Assembly: GCF_004348545.1 (NCBI RefSeq)
Contig: NZ_SMKL01000002.1
Location: forward strand, 1 to 64,000
Length of the DNA stretch: 64,000 bases
From: Jiangella ureilytica
Lineage (GTDB): Bacteria > Actinomycetota > Actinomycetes > Jiangellales > Jiangellaceae
Direction of reading: 5' to 3'
Shown here: positions 1 through 8,696 of the stretch, piece after piece
Position numbering within the stretch: the first letter of the stretch is position 1
Layout of the letters: every line of letters starts with the position of its first letter
The notes under the pieces: generated by a model
Seen by the model: only the letters and a program-made list of their open reading frames with translations
Told to the model about the DNA's origin: nothing
Database searches by the model: none
Position numbers and translations under genes: made by a program

Positions 1-1
1 C

Positions 2-136
2 CTGATCGCCAAACACCTCGACAACAAAGGCAAACGCGGCGCCATGCGCGTGCTCAAACGCCACCTCACCGACGTCATCCACCGCACGCTCCGCCGCGAC
101 ATCCCACCGCTGACCTGCCACCAGCCAACCGCTTGA
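2..136 (+). CDS. C-terminal fragment of an IS110-family transposase (cut by window edge)
   Basis: The first 44 codons in frame 2 end at a TGA and read as the basic C-terminal tail typical of IS110/IS116/IS902 DEDD transposases, with a KGKRGAMRVLKRHL stretch like the conserved end of that family. The start lies outside the window. The sequence just after the stop (CTTGACATAGAAGC) looks like the terminal part of an IS110 element, so the element probably ends near position 150. IS110 elements lack long terminal inverted repeats, so the exact boundary cannot be set from this side. Its presence beside a catabolic operon marks a possible rearrangement point. Confidence 0.7.
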   Translation: MIAKHLDNKGKRGAMRVLKRHLTDVIHRTLRRDIPPLTCHQPTA

Positions 137-162
137 CATAGAAGCGTCATTCCCAGGCGGGG

Positions 163-1257
163 TCAGGCGATGCGGTGCTCCTCGAGCGCGTCCTCGTCGG
201 GGTCGAGGCCGGCGCCGGGGACCTCGGGGACGGTGACGGTGCCGTCGGGGTTGAGGTCCGGCGTGTGCTTGTACACGCGCCCGGCCATGGCGTTGACCTC
301 TTTCGGGTAGAACTCGAGGAGCGGCGCGTTCGGGATGGCCGCCAGCAGGTGCAGGTGCGCCTGCTGGTCGCCGTGCGGGCAGACGTCCAGGCCGTGCGCC
401 TGCGCCATGGCGGCCACCTTCATGAACTCGGTGACCCCGCCCATGTAGCGGACGTCGGGGTTGAGGATGGCGACGGCCTGGGTGGCGACGAGGTCGCGGA
501 ACCCGTGCTTGGTGTACTCGTTCTCGCCGGTCGCGAGCGGGATCGTCGTGTGCGCGGCGATCTTGCGGAAGCCCTCGTAGTCGTCGGGCTGCACGGCCTC
601 CTCGAACCAGAACGGCTCGTACGGCTCGGCCCGCCGCGCGAGCTGGATGGCCTCGTAGTACCGGTAGGCGCAGTTGGCGTCGAGCAGGAGCTTGACGTCG
701 GGACCGACGGCCTCGCGCGCGGCGGCGATGCGGGTGATGTCGTCGTTGACGGGGACGGCGCCGATCTTCATCTTCACGGCGCGAGCACCCAGCGCGACGT
801 ACGACGACAGTTCGTCCTGCAGCCCGCCGACACCCTTGCCCTCGGTGTAGTAGCCACCGGCGATGTAGATCGGGATGTCCTTGCGGAAGCCGCCGAGCAG
901 CGCGTACAGCGGCAGCCCGGCCACCTTGGCCTTGATGTCCCAGAGCGCGATGTCGATGGACGACAGCGCCCGGGTCTCGTTGCCGCGACGGCCGGAGAGC
1001 TTCGGGCTCCACAGGTCGGCCCAGATGCGCTCGGTCATGAGCGCGTCGCGGCCGACCAGCTGCGGCAGGAACGAGGCGCGCAGCTCGTTCTCGCCGGCCC
1101 GCGGCCGGCCGACGCCGTAGCCGGTGACCCCGGCGTCGGTCTCGATCGTCACCACCGTCATCTCCGACGTGGTGTACGTGTGCAGCCCGTTGGTGATCGG
1201 GACCTCACGCTTCCACTCGTAGTCGGCGGTCGACACCCGGGTGATGGTGACGCTCAT
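163..1257 (-). CDS. Mandelate racemase/muconate-lactonizing (enolase superfamily) enzyme, probable sugar-acid dehydratase
   Basis: This 364-residue protein has the MR/MLE layout: an N-terminal capping domain followed by a TIM barrel. The active-site pattern is visible as the KxK pair K162/K164 (KMKIG), metal ligands D193 (LLLDAN), E219 (FEEA) and E245 (TGENEY), and a catalytic His at H295 (CPHGD). The KxK plus barrel His pattern is that of acid-sugar dehydratases and mandelate racemase. The substrate cannot be named from sequence. It is the last gene of a four-gene minus-strand operon with an aldehyde dehydrogenase, a small ABM protein and an FAH enzyme. That grouping suggests dehydration of an aldonic or uronic acid to a 2-keto-3-deoxy acid, followed by oxidation. 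The spacing to the upstream dehydrogenase gene is 16 nt. Confidence 0.85.
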   Translation of the reverse strand: MSVTITRVSTADYEWKREVPITNGLHTYTTSEMTVVTIETDAGVTGYGVGRPRAGENELRASFLPQLVGRDALMTERIWADLWSPKLSGRRGNETRALSSIDIALWDIKAKVAGLPLYALLGGFRKDIPIYIAGGYYTEGKGVGGLQDELSSYVALGARAVKMKIGAVPVNDDITRIAAAREAVGPDVKLLLDANCAYRYYEAIQLARRAEPYEPFWFEEAVQPDDYEGFRKIAAHTTIPLATGENEYTKHGFRDLVATQAVAILNPDVRYMGGVTEFMKVAAMAQAHGLDVCPHGDQQAHLHLLAAIPNAPLLEFYPKEVNAMAGRVYKHTPDLNPDGTVTVPEVPGAGLDPDEDALEEHRIA

Positions 1258-1273
1258 CGGCGCTCCTCGGTGG

Positions 1274-2680
1274 TCAGTCGCCGGCCGTGCCGACGACGAT
1301 GCTGCGCAGGTTGGTGAACTCGCGGGCGCCCGCCACGCCGAGCTCGCGGCCGTAGCCGCTGTGCTTCACGCCGCCGAACGGCAGCCGGCTGTCCGACGCG
1401 ACGACGGCGTTGACGAACAGCGCGCCGGAGGTGATGCCCGCGCCCACGCGCATGGCCCTGTCGGTGTCGCGCGACCACACACTGGCCGCCAGGCCGTACC
1501 GCGTGCTGTTGGCCACCTCGACGGCGGTGTCGTCGTCGGGGACGGCGACGACGGCGGCCACGGGGCCGAAGGTCTCCTCCGTCATCACCGCCATCGACGG
1601 GGTCACGTTCGCCAGGACGGTGGGGGCGTACCAGCAGCCCGGCCCGTCCATGGGCGCGCCGCCCACCAGCACCCGGGCGCCGTCGGCGACGGAGCGCCGG
1701 ACCTGGGCGTCGAGGGCGTCGACGAGGTCGGCACGCGCGAGCGGCCCGATCTGCGTCTGCGGGTCGGCCGGGTCGCCGACCACGAGCTCGGCGGTCGCCG
1801 CCGCCAGTCGCGTCGCGAACTCGCCGGCCAGGCTCTCGTGCACGACGAACCGCTTGGCCGACAGGCAGCTCTGCCCGCCGTTGAGGTAGCGCGACGCGAC
1901 GGCCCGGGGCACGACGGCGTCGAGGTCGGCGTCGTCGAGCACGACGAACGGGTCGGACCCGCCCAGCTCGAGCACGCTCTTCTTGATCGCCGCGCCGGCC
2001 GCCGACGCGACGGCGGACCCGGCCCGCTCGCTGCCGGTGAGCGTGACGGCGGCGACGCGGTCGTCGGCGATCAGGTCGGACACCACCGAAGCGACGTCGG
2101 ACTCGGCCAGCACCAGCGCGCCGAACAGCCCCTGCGACAGCCCCGCGTCGAGGCACAGCCGCTCCAGCGCGAGCGCGCAGCCGGTGACGTTCGGCGAGTG
2201 CTTCAGCAGCACCGCGTTGCCCGCCACCAGCGCCGGCGCCACGCACCGGATGACCTGCCAGTACGGGAAGTTCCACGGCATGACGGCGAGCAGCACGCCC
2301 AGCGGCTCGTACCGCGTCCACGCGCGGGCGCCGGGGCCACCGACGCCGTCGGCGAGCTCGTCGGCCAGCGCCGCCGGGCCGTGCTCGGCGTAGTAGTCGC
2401 ACGCGGTGGCGCACTTGGCCACCTCGGCCATGGCCTCGCCGATCGGCTTGCCCATCTCGGCGACCGCCAGCTCGGCCAGGCTCTTCTGGTCGCGGCGCAG
2501 CGCCTCGCCGATGGCGGCGACCATGCGCGCCCGGTCGTGGCGGTCCGTCCGGGCCCAGTCGGCCTGCGCCCGGACGGCGCGATCCAGCAGGTCGTGCGCC
2601 GTCCGGGGGTCCATGACGGGGTACGAGGAGAGCTCGGTCCCCGTGGAGGGGTCGACGGTCGTGACGAAGCCGTGGCTCAT
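1274..2680 (-). CDS. NAD(P)-dependent aldehyde dehydrogenase (succinate-semialdehyde dehydrogenase type)
   Basis: A 468-residue aldehyde dehydrogenase of normal family length. The cofactor-binding segment includes PWNFPYWQ and the LTGSERAGS turn; the general base sits in [11 protein letters not shown], where the common ELGGK motif has S instead of K. The nucleophile is the Cys in [10 protein letters not shown]. It resembles the GabD/Sad group (C4-C5 semialdehydes). Next to a sugar-acid dehydratase and an FAH enzyme it could oxidise 2-oxoglutarate semialdehyde or a related product in a non-phosphorylative sugar-acid route; that role is inferred from context. The upstream ABM gene ends 9 nt before its start, so the two are almost certainly co-transcribed. 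Confidence 0.85.
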   Translation of the reverse strand: MSHGFVTTVDPSTGTELSSYPVMDPRTAHDLLDRAVRAQADWARTDRHDRARMVAAIGEALRRDQKSLAELAVAEMGKPIGEAMAEVAKCATACDYYAEHGPAALADELADGVGGPGARAWTRYEPLGVLLAVMPWNFPYWQVIRCVAPALVAGNAVLLKHSPNVTGCALALERLCLDAGLSQGLFGALVLAESDVASVVSDLIADDRVAAVTLTGSERAGSAVASAAGAAIKKSVLELGGSDPFVVLDDADLDAVVPRAVASRYLNGGQSCLSAKRFVVHESLAGEFATRLAAATAELVVGDPADPQTQIGPLARADLVDALDAQVRRSVADGARVLVGGAPMDGPGCWYAPTVLANVTPSMAVMTEETFGPVAAVVAVPDDDTAVEVANSTRYGLAASVWSRDTDRAMRVGAGITSGALFVNAVVASDSRLPFGGVKHSGYGRELGVAGAREFTNLRSIVVGTAGD

Positions 2681-2689
2681 GTGGTCCGC

Positions 2690-2983
2690 TCAGACGTCGA
2701 TGGTCTCGTAGGTCTTGACCTCGCGGGCCTCGAGGTACTCGACGATGTGACCGAACACGTGCTTCTGGAAGTGCTCCGACGCCTTGTGCGCCTCGTAGCC
2801 GTCGGCGTCGGCGTACTGCTCGTAGAGGAAGAACGTGGTGGGGTCGTCGGGCGACACCTGCGCCTGGTAATACAGGCACGCGGCCTCGGCGCGAGACAGC
2901 GGGGTCATGGTCTCGATGACCTCGCGGACGCGCCCCTCCTCGCCGGGCTTGGCCTTCCAGACGGCGGCGACGACGAATGCCAT
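2690..2983 (-). CDS. Small antibiotic-biosynthesis-monooxygenase (ABM) fold protein
   Basis: A 97-residue dimeric alpha/beta-barrel type protein. The pattern of an N-terminal strand (VVAAVWKAKPGEE), a helix with repeated charged positions (VREVIETMTPLSRAE) and a central FFLYEQYADADGYEAHK segment is characteristic of ABM/quinol monooxygenases. Family members oxidise quinols or act as small accessory enzymes without cofactors, and the true substrate here is unknown. It sits between the aldehyde dehydrogenase and the FAH gene with gaps of 9 and 1 nt, so it belongs to the same operon. It is a common passenger in sugar and aromatic catabolic operons of actinomycetes. Confidence 0.75.
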   Translation of the reverse strand: MAFVVAAVWKAKPGEEGRVREVIETMTPLSRAEAACLYYQAQVSPDDPTTFFLYEQYADADGYEAHKASEHFQKHVFGHIVEYLEAREVKTYETIDV

Positions 2984-2984
2984 G

Positions 2985-3833
2985 TCAGTCCCTTCGGATG
3001 GGGCGGGGGCCCACGCGGTTGCGCAGCACCCCCACCGGTTCGGCTTCCAGCTCGATCACGTCACCGGGCTTGAGCCGGCGATCGAGTTCCAGGCCGGAGC
3101 CGCCCTTGGCGGTCCCGGACCCCAGCAGCTCCCCCGGGCGCAGCGTCAGCTCCTCGGAGGCGTAGGCGATGAGGTCGGCGAACGTGTACCGCATGTTGGC
3201 GGTGGTGTCGCGACCCCACTCCTCGCCGTTGATGCGCACCGCGAGCCAGGTGTTGCCGGGGTCGATCTCGTCGGACGTGACGATGCACGGCCCGAGCACG
3301 TTGGAGCCGTCCCAGTCCTTCGCCTTGCCAGGACCCATGCCGACGGGCAGCTCGCTGCGCTGGGCGTCGCGCGCGGACATGTCGTTCCAGAGCGTGTAGC
3401 CGAAGACGTGGTCCAGCGCCTCGCCGGCCTTGATGTCCTTGCCCTGGCTGCCGATGATGACGGCCAGCTCCAGCTCGTGGTCCAGTTCGTCGGTGTAGGC
3501 AGGCCAGGGGATCTCCTCCTCCGGCCCGATGACGGTGTCGGGCAGGCCCTTGTAGTAGGCCGGGACCTCGTACCACTCGCCGGGAATCTCGCGGCCCAGC
3601 CGGCCGAACGCGTTGATCAGGTGGCCCTCGAAGGCCAGGAAGTCGCGGATGGTGCGTGGCCGCAGCGGCGCCCTCAGCACGGCGCCCGGAACCCGGCGGG
3701 TGGTCCCGTGCGGCGCTCCGGCCTCGATGAACGCCACCATGTCGCCGTCGAAACCGAGGTCGACGACGTCGTCGCCGTCGAGGTATCCGACCCGGGTGGC
3801 GCCGTCGGCTGCGTACGTCACGTACCGAGTCAT
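2985..3833 (-). CDS. Fumarylacetoacetate hydrolase family protein (2-keto acid hydrolase/hydratase)
   Basis: A 282-residue FAH-fold enzyme and the first gene of the operon. The C-terminal catalytic domain shows the family metal-binding pattern: E in DELDHELELAVIIG, D in GYTLWNDMSARDAQ, then GKAKDWDGSNVLGP and the GSGTAKGGSGLELD turn. The length fits acylpyruvase, 2,4-diketo-3-deoxy-acid hydrolase (L-rhamnonate and L-fuconate pathways) and 2-keto-4-pentenoate hydratase types better than the larger XylX-type dehydratases. With an MR/MLE dehydratase and an aldehyde dehydrogenase downstream, the likely job is cleavage or dehydration of a deoxy-keto sugar acid. The ATG at 3833 lies 19 nt from a perfect 20-bp palindrome that probably controls the operon. 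Confidence 0.85.
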   Translation of the reverse strand: MTRYVTYAADGATRVGYLDGDDVVDLGFDGDMVAFIEAGAPHGTTRRVPGAVLRAPLRPRTIRDFLAFEGHLINAFGRLGREIPGEWYEVPAYYKGLPDTVIGPEEEIPWPAYTDELDHELELAVIIGSQGKDIKAGEALDHVFGYTLWNDMSARDAQRSELPVGMGPGKAKDWDGSNVLGPCIVTSDEIDPGNTWLAVRINGEEWGRDTTANMRYTFADLIAYASEELTLRPGELLGSGTAKGGSGLELDRRLKPGDVIELEAEPVGVLRNRVGPRPIRRD

Positions 3834-3851
3834 CCGCGCGGCCTCCCAACC

Positions 3852-3968
3852 ATTGATTATCGATAATCAATCATTGCGAGCCGACCTTTGTCAAGCATCG
3901 GCCGTGGCGTCGAGCAACCGCTGGACCGGCCGGGATACCGCTTCCCCGGCTACACTGTCGATAATCGA
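3852..3968. promoter_or_regulatory. Divergent control region with a perfect 20-bp palindrome and a second half-related site
   Basis: Positions 3852-3871 read ATTGATTATCGATAATCAAT, a perfect palindrome 19 bp in front of the FAH operon. A second copy of the half-site GATAATC lies at 3960-3966 (context TGTCGATAATCGATAT), upstream of the MBL-GntR pair; the site centres are about 98 bp apart. The strong AT bias of both sites stands out in this GC-rich DNA. The adjacent GntR-FCD gene is the obvious candidate regulator, acting on both arms; this assignment is inferred. Confidence 0.65.
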
Positions 3969-3992
3969 TATCTGCCCGTGGAGGACGATCCC

Positions 3993-4883
3993 GTGGAGAC
4001 GGTGACGCCGAACGTACGGACCGTGACCACGGTTCGCGGCTGCAACCCGAGCGTGGTCACCACCAGCGACGGCGTCGTCGTCATCGACACACCGCAGCTG
4101 CCCACCCACGCCCTCCGGCTCCGCGCCGAGGCCGAGCGCGACGGCCCGGTCCGCTACGTCGTCAACACGGAGCACCACGTCGACCACGTCTTCGGCAACC
4201 ACTGGTTCAAGGGCGCCGGCGAACTGGTCAACCATCGCGAAATCGATCGGCTGTTCATGGTGGGCGGGCCCGAGCTCGAGCCGTTCGGCTACGCCGTCGA
4301 GGCGATCCCCACCGACGACCCCGATGGCGCCGCGCTGCTGCCGTCGCGCGAGCAGTACTTCGCCGAGGCGCACCGCGCCTCCGTCGTGTTCACCGGCGAC
4401 CTCACGCTCACGGTCGGCCGGCACACTTTTCACCTGCTGCACACGCCCGGCCACACCCCCGGCCAGACGGCGGTCTACGTGCCGCAGGAGCGGGTCGTGT
4501 TCACCGGCGACACCGTCTTCTCCGAGTGCCAGACCTGGCTGATGAACTCCGACATCGATCAGTGGCTGACGGCGCTCGAACGCATCGCCGGCCTCGACGT
4601 CGACCACGTGGTGCCCGGCCACGGGCCGGTGACGACACCGTCGTACCTCGACGTCCAGCGCAAGGTGCTGCTCGAGTGGGTCGACGCCGTCGCCGAGGCC
4701 GTCGCCCTGGGCTGGTCGCGCGACGAGACCGTCGAGCGCGTGACGTTCGCCGAGCGCTACCCCGTCGACGTCGGCCAGGGGTACATGATGCAGCACATCC
4801 AGACGCTCAACGCCGGCTCGCTGTGGGACAAGCTCGCGCACCGGCGCCCGCAGGAGCAGGAGGACGACGCGTGGCAGCCCTGA
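3993..4883 (+). CDS. Metallo-beta-lactamase-fold hydrolase with a variant metal motif
   Basis: A 296-residue MBL-fold protein. The family HxHxDH motif appears as E60-H-H62-V-D64-H65 (context NTEHHVDHVFGN), so the first zinc-binding His is replaced by Glu. Later ligands are intact: His in LLHTPGHTPGQT, Asp in FTGDTVF and His in VVPGHGPV. The layout resembles SoxH/hydroxyacylglutathione-hydrolase-like proteins, and no substrate can be assigned. The GTG at 3993 is preferred because GAGGA at 3981-3985 is well spaced from it; an in-frame GTG at 3978 is an alternative. It is divergent from the sugar-acid operon and overlaps the GntR gene by 13 nt, so the two are translationally linked. Confidence 0.8.
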   Translation: METVTPNVRTVTTVRGCNPSVVTTSDGVVVIDTPQLPTHALRLRAEAERDGPVRYVVNTEHHVDHVFGNHWFKGAGELVNHREIDRLFMVGGPELEPFGYAVEAIPTDDPDGAALLPSREQYFAEAHRASVVFTGDLTLTVGRHTFHLLHTPGHTPGQTAVYVPQERVVFTGDTVFSECQTWLMNSDIDQWLTALERIAGLDVDHVVPGHGPVTTPSYLDVQRKVLLEWVDAVAEAVALGWSRDETVERVTFAERYPVDVGQGYMMQHIQTLNAGSLWDKLAHRRPQEQEDDAWQP

Positions 4884-5518
4884 ACCGCACCGTACTGCGC
4901 GAGCAGATCAAGGAACTGATCATCGAGCGCATCCTCGACGGCACCTACCCTCCGGGGACCCGCATCATCGAGCTGCAGCTGGCCCAGGAGTTCGGCGTGA
5001 GCCAGGCCCCCATCCGCGAGGCCGTCCGCGACCTCGAGGCGATGCGCTTCATCGAGAGCGAGCCCTACCGGGGCGCCCGCGTGCGCGCCGTCACCGCGAA
5101 GGAGCTGGCCGAGATCTACCCGGTCCGGGCCGCGCTCGAGGAGGTGGCCGGCCGGGCCGCCGCCCCACTCGTCACCGACGACCTCCTCACCGGCCTCGAG
5201 TCCGAGCTCACCGGCATGCGCGAGGCCGCCGTGCGCAACGACGTCCACCAGCAGCTCGTGCACGACGCCCGGTTCCACGAGCTGATCCTCGAGGCGGCCG
5301 GCAACCAGACGCTGCTCGAGGTGTGGCGGTCGCTGCGCATCGAGGCGCGCACGCTGGTCACCGTCATCACCTCCGAGTTCGACCTCGGCGCCATCGCCGA
5401 GACGCACGTCCCGGTGCTCGAGGCGCTGCGCCGCCGCGACCCCGAGCTCGCGGGCACCGAGATGCGCAGCCACATCGAGCGCTTCGGCGCCGCCCTGCAG
5501 CTCAAGACCCAGAGCTGA
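4871..5518 (+). CDS. GntR-family (FCD) transcriptional regulator
   Basis: A 215-residue regulator starting at GTG 4871, preceded by CAGGAGGA. It has an N-terminal winged helix (residues about 5-70, with the recognition segment QEFGVSQAPIREAVRDLEAM) and a C-terminal FCD effector domain. That domain shows helical D/H positions expected of a metal/carboxylate pocket (VHDARFHELILEAAGN and AETHVPVLEAL). FCD regulators usually sense organic acids, which fits the divergent sugar-acid operon. The likely operators are the palindromic sites at 3852-3871 and 3951-3968. The gene overlaps the end of the MBL gene. Confidence 0.9.
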   Translation: MAALNRTVLREQIKELIIERILDGTYPPGTRIIELQLAQEFGVSQAPIREAVRDLEAMRFIESEPYRGARVRAVTAKELAEIYPVRAALEEVAGRAAAPLVTDDLLTGLESELTGMREAAVRNDVHQQLVHDARFHELILEAAGNQTLLEVWRSLRIEARTLVTVITSEFDLGAIAETHVPVLEALRRRDPELAGTEMRSHIERFGAALQLKTQS

Positions 5519-5529
5519 GTCACACGCGG

Positions 5530-5591
5530 TTGACCGTCGCTTCAGCGCGCCCGTATTCTGTTATTCAGACAATAACTTCCGAATAGCGGAA
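5530..5591 (+). promoter_or_regulatory. aceB promoter with two tandem TTCyG-N5-CrGAm operator palindromes
   Basis: A sigma70-type promoter is visible as TTGACC (5530-5535), 18 nt, TATTCT (5554-5559). Overlapping and following the -10 are two related palindromes with the same spacing: TTCTG-TTATT-CAGAC (5556-5570) and TTCCG-AATAG-CGGAA (5577-5591). Their centres are 21 bp apart, two helical turns, the tandem arrangement often used by IclR-family repressors. The second motif recurs exactly in its arms in front of glcD (13387-13401). The neighbouring IclR protein is the candidate binder. Confidence 0.7.
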
Positions 5592-5607
5592 TTCTAGGAG
5601 CGCGATC

Positions 5608-7203
5608 ATGGCGGGTATCGAGGTCACCGGTCCTCTGCACGAACGGTTCGACGAGGTGCTGACCCCGACGGCGCTGGGCCTCATCGAGCGGCTGCACCGC
5701 GAGCTGAACCCGCGCCGGCTCGAGCTGCTGCAGCGCCGTGCCGAGCGCACGGCCGCCATCGCCGGCGGCGCCCAGCTCGACTTCCTCGCCGAGACCGCGG
5801 ACGTCCGGGCCGACGACTCGTGGCGGGTCGCCCCGCCCGCGCCGGGACTCGAGGACCGCCGGGTCGAGATCACCGGCCCCACCGACCGCAAGATGACCAT
5901 CAACGCGCTCAACTCCGGCGCCAAGGTGTGGCTGGCCGACCAGGAGGACGCCAACACCCCGCTGTGGGAGAACGTCGTCGGCGGGCAGCTCAACCTGCTC
6001 GACGCCGTCGAGGGGACCATCGAGTTCACCAGCCCCGAGGGCAAGCACTATGCCCTGCGCGACGACCAGCCGCTGGCCACCATCGTCGTCCGGCCGCGCG
6101 GCTGGCACCTGCCCGAGAAGCACATCCTGGTCGACGGCGAGGCGACGTCCGGGAGCCTGGTCGACTTCGCGCTCTACCTCGCGACCACCGGGCAGAAGCA
6201 GATCGACCGCGGTCAGGGCCCGTACTTCTACCTGCCGAAGATGGAGAGCCACCTCGAGGCGCGGCTGTGGAACGACGCGTTCCTCATCGGCCAGGAGGCG
6301 CTGGGCATCCCGCGCGGCACCATCCGCGCCACCGTCCTCATCGAGACCTACCCGGCGGCGTTCGAGATGGAGGAGATCCTCTACGAGCTGCGCGAGCACT
6401 CGGCGGGCCTCAACGCCGGCCGCTGGGACTACATGTTCAGCGTCATCAAGAACTACCGCACGCGCGGCTCGGACTGGGTGCTGCCGGACCGCAACTCTGT
6501 CACCATGACCGTGCCGTTCATGCGCGCCTACACCGAGCTGCTGGTCCGCACGTGCCACAAGCGCGGCGCGCACGCCATCGGCGGCATGGCGGCGTTCATC
6601 CCCAGCCGCGACCCCGAGATCAACGCGGCCGCGTTCGCGAAGGTCCAGGACGACAAGACGCGCGAGGCCGGCGACGGCTTCGACGGCTCCTGGGTGGCGC
6701 ACCCCGGCATGGTCGAGACCTGCCGCGACGCGTTCACCGCCGTCCTCGGCAACCGGCCGAACCAGATCGACCGCACCCGCGACGACGTCGACGTCACGGC
6801 CGCGCAGCTCCTCGACGTCGCCTCGACGCCGGGTGAGGTCACCGAGGCCGGCCTGCGCAGCAACATCTCCGTCGGCGTGCAGTACCTCGCCGCCTGGCTG
6901 GGCGGCCTCGGCGCCGTCGGCATCAACAACCTCATGGAGGACGCCGCCACCGCGGAGATCAGCCGCAGCCAGGTCTGGCAGTGGCGGCACAACGGGGTCA
7001 AGCTCGCCGACGGCCAGCAGGTCACCCGCGAGCTGGTCGAGCGGCTCATCGACGAGGAGTGCGCGGCCATCGAGCAGCGCGTCGGCGCCGAGGCCTTCGG
7101 CGGCGGCCACTGGGCCGAGGCGCGGGCCACCTTCACCGACCTCTCACTCGCCGACGAGTACGTCGACTTCCTCACCCTGCCCGCCTACGACCGGATGCCC
7201 TGA
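5608..7203 (+). CDS. aceB: Malate synthase A
   Basis: A 531-residue malate synthase A, which condenses glyoxylate with acetyl-CoA to give malate. Visible family signatures include the [10 protein letters not shown] segment, [45 protein letters not shown] (catalytic Arg and metal-binding Glu region), [11 protein letters not shown] and [11 protein letters not shown]. The C-terminal part carries [10 protein letters not shown]. Its length matches form A rather than form G. ATG 5608 follows TAGGAG at 5595-5600. No isocitrate lyase is nearby, so the glyoxylate it uses here more likely comes from glycolate through glcDEF or from purine breakdown. Two palindromes overlap its promoter. Confidence 0.97.
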   Translation: MAGIEVTGPLHERFDEVLTPTALGLIERLHRELNPRRLELLQRRAERTAAIAGGAQLDFLAETADVRADDSWRVAPPAPGLEDRRVEITGPTDRKMTINALNSGAKVWLADQEDANTPLWENVVGGQLNLLDAVEGTIEFTSPEGKHYALRDDQPLATIVVRPRGWHLPEKHILVDGEATSGSLVDFALYLATTGQKQIDRGQGPYFYLPKMESHLEARLWNDAFLIGQEALGIPRGTIRATVLIETYPAAFEMEEILYELREHSAGLNAGRWDYMFSVIKNYRTRGSDWVLPDRNSVTMTVPFMRAYTELLVRTCHKRGAHAIGGMAAFIPSRDPEINAAAFAKVQDDKTREAGDGFDGSWVAHPGMVETCRDAFTAVLGNRPNQIDRTRDDVDVTAAQLLDVASTPGEVTEAGLRSNISVGVQYLAAWLGGLGAVGINNLMEDAATAEISRSQVWQWRHNGVKLADGQQVTRELVERLIDEECAAIEQRVGAEAFGGGHWAEARATFTDLSLADEYVDFLTLPAYDRMP

Positions 7204-7211
7204 CGAACGAC

Positions 7212-7250
7212 GCCGCCCCGAGCCCTCCGGTGCGGAGGACTCGGGGCGGC
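7212..7250. terminator. Bidirectional terminator hairpin between aceB and the malic enzyme gene
   Basis: A GCCGCCCCGAG / CTCGGGGCGGC stem (7212-7222 with 7240-7250) extends inward through one mismatch and six further pairs to a GTG loop. It lies between two convergent stop codons, as expected for a shared terminator. There is no U-tract, which is usual in actinomycetes. Confidence 0.8.
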
Positions 7251-7263
7251 CGGCCGTCCGGGG

Positions 7264-8652
7264 TCAGGCGGTTGCGTGGGCCGCGTGCTTGACGGCGGTG
7301 GCGACGGCCGGGGCGACCTCGGGGTCGAACACCGACGGGACGATGTAGCTGGCGTTGACCTGCTCGGGGCCGACGGCGTCGGCGATGGCCCGGGCCGCGG
7401 CGAGCATGGCGGCGTCGGTGATCTCGTGTGCACCGGCATCGAGCATGCCGCGGAAGAACCCGGGGAACGCCAGCACGTTGTTGATCTGGTTCGGGAAGTC
7501 CGACCGGCCGGTGGCCACGACGGCGGCGTGCTCGCGCGCCGCGATGGGGTCGACCTCGGGGTCGGGGTTGGCCAGCGCGAACACGATGGCGTCGTCGGCC
7601 ATGGTGGCGATGTCCTCGCCGGTGAGCAGGTTCGGGCCGGAGACGCCGATGAAGACGTCGGCGCCGGCCAGCACCTCCTTGAGCGTGCCGGTGGCGCCGC
7701 GCGGGTTGGTGTTCTCGGCGATCCAGCGGCGGAACTCGTCGCGGCCCTCGCCGTTGGGGTGCACGGCGCCGCGGCGGTCGCAGGCGACGATGTCGGTGAC
7801 GCCCTGGGCGTGCAGCAGCCGGATGATCGCATGGCCGGCCGCGCCCACGCCGCTGACGACCACGCGGACGTCGTCGAGCGACTTCCGGACCACGCGAAGC
7901 GCGTTGTAGAGCGCCGCCAGCACGACGATGGCGGTGCCGTGCTGGTCGTCGTGGAAGACGGGGATGTCGAGGGCCTCGCGCAGCCGCGCCTCGATCTCGA
8001 AGCAGCGCGGCGCCGCGATGTCCTCGAGGTTGATGCCGCCGTAGACCGGCGCCAAAGCTCGAACGATCTCGACGATGTTGTCCACGTCCTGGGTGTCGAG
8101 GCAGACCGGCCAGGCGTCGACGCCGGCGAACTGCTTGAACAGCGCCGCCTTGCCCTCCATGACCGGCAGCGCGGCGGCCGGGCCGATGTTGCCCAGGCCC
8201 AGGACGGCCGACCCGTCGGTGACGACGGCGACGGTGTTGCGCTTGATGGTGAGCCGGCGCGCGTCCTCGGGGTTCTCGGCGATGGCGAGGCACACCCGCG
8301 CGACGCCGGGCGTGTAGGCGCGGGAGAGGTCGTCGCGGTGCTTGAGCGGCACCTTCGGGTTCACCTCGAGCTTGCCGCCGAGGTGGATGAGGAACGTCCG
8401 ATCGCTCACCTTCCGGACGGTGACGCCGGCGACCTGCGTCAGCGCCTTGGTGATCGACTCGGCGTGGTCGGAGTCGACGGCGTCACAGGTGACGTCGACG
8501 ACCAGCCGGTCGGCGAACGACTCGACCACGTCGAGAGCGGTCAGCGCGCCCCCGGCCGCGCTGACGGCGGCCGCCAGGCCACTGGTGGCCGTCGACGAGG
8601 ACGGCGCCTCGACGCGGACCGTGATCGCGTATCCCGGGCTGGGCGTTGCCAT
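7264..8652 (-). CDS. NAD(P)-dependent malic enzyme with N-terminal ACT domain
   Basis: A 462-residue enzyme converting malate to pyruvate and CO2. Residues about 5-85 form an ACT-like regulatory domain ([10 protein letters not shown] onward), and the malic-enzyme domain follows. It includes YTPGVARVC, the metal/substrate segments [16 protein letters not shown] and [11 protein letters not shown], and a Rossmann motif [16 protein letters not shown] 8652 is chosen over an upstream TTG because GGAG sits 7 nt before it. It is divergent from the IclR gene and convergent with aceB. With malate synthase and glycolate oxidase it completes a route glycolate, glyoxylate, malate, pyruvate. Confidence 0.93.
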   Translation of the reverse strand: MATPSPGYAITVRVEAPSSSTATSGLAAAVSAAGGALTALDVVESFADRLVVDVTCDAVDSDHAESITKALTQVAGVTVRKVSDRTFLIHLGGKLEVNPKVPLKHRDDLSRAYTPGVARVCLAIAENPEDARRLTIKRNTVAVVTDGSAVLGLGNIGPAAALPVMEGKAALFKQFAGVDAWPVCLDTQDVDNIVEIVRALAPVYGGINLEDIAAPRCFEIEARLREALDIPVFHDDQHGTAIVVLAALYNALRVVRKSLDDVRVVVSGVGAAGHAIIRLLHAQGVTDIVACDRRGAVHPNGEGRDEFRRWIAENTNPRGATGTLKEVLAGADVFIGVSGPNLLTGEDIATMADDAIVFALANPDPEVDPIAAREHAAVVATGRSDFPNQINNVLAFPGFFRGMLDAGAHEITDAAMLAAARAIADAVGPEQVNASYIVPSVFDPEVAPAVATAVKHAAHATA

Positions 8653-8666
8653 GCTCAATCTCCAAA

Positions 8667-8681
8667 GTTCGTAATGCGGAC
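8667..8681. promoter_or_regulatory. Degenerate IclR-type palindrome between malic enzyme and iclR
   Basis: GTTCG-TAATG-CGGAC keeps the five-base arms and five-base spacer of the TTCCG-N5-CGGAA sites near aceB and glcD, but matches the consensus at only about six of ten arm positions. It lies 15 bp upstream of malic-enzyme ATG 8652 and overlaps the promoter region of the IclR gene, whose apparent -10 TAGTAT is at 8684-8689. It could serve autoregulation; this is weaker than the other sites. Confidence 0.4.
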
Positions 8682-8696
8682 GTTAGTATCTGCTGT

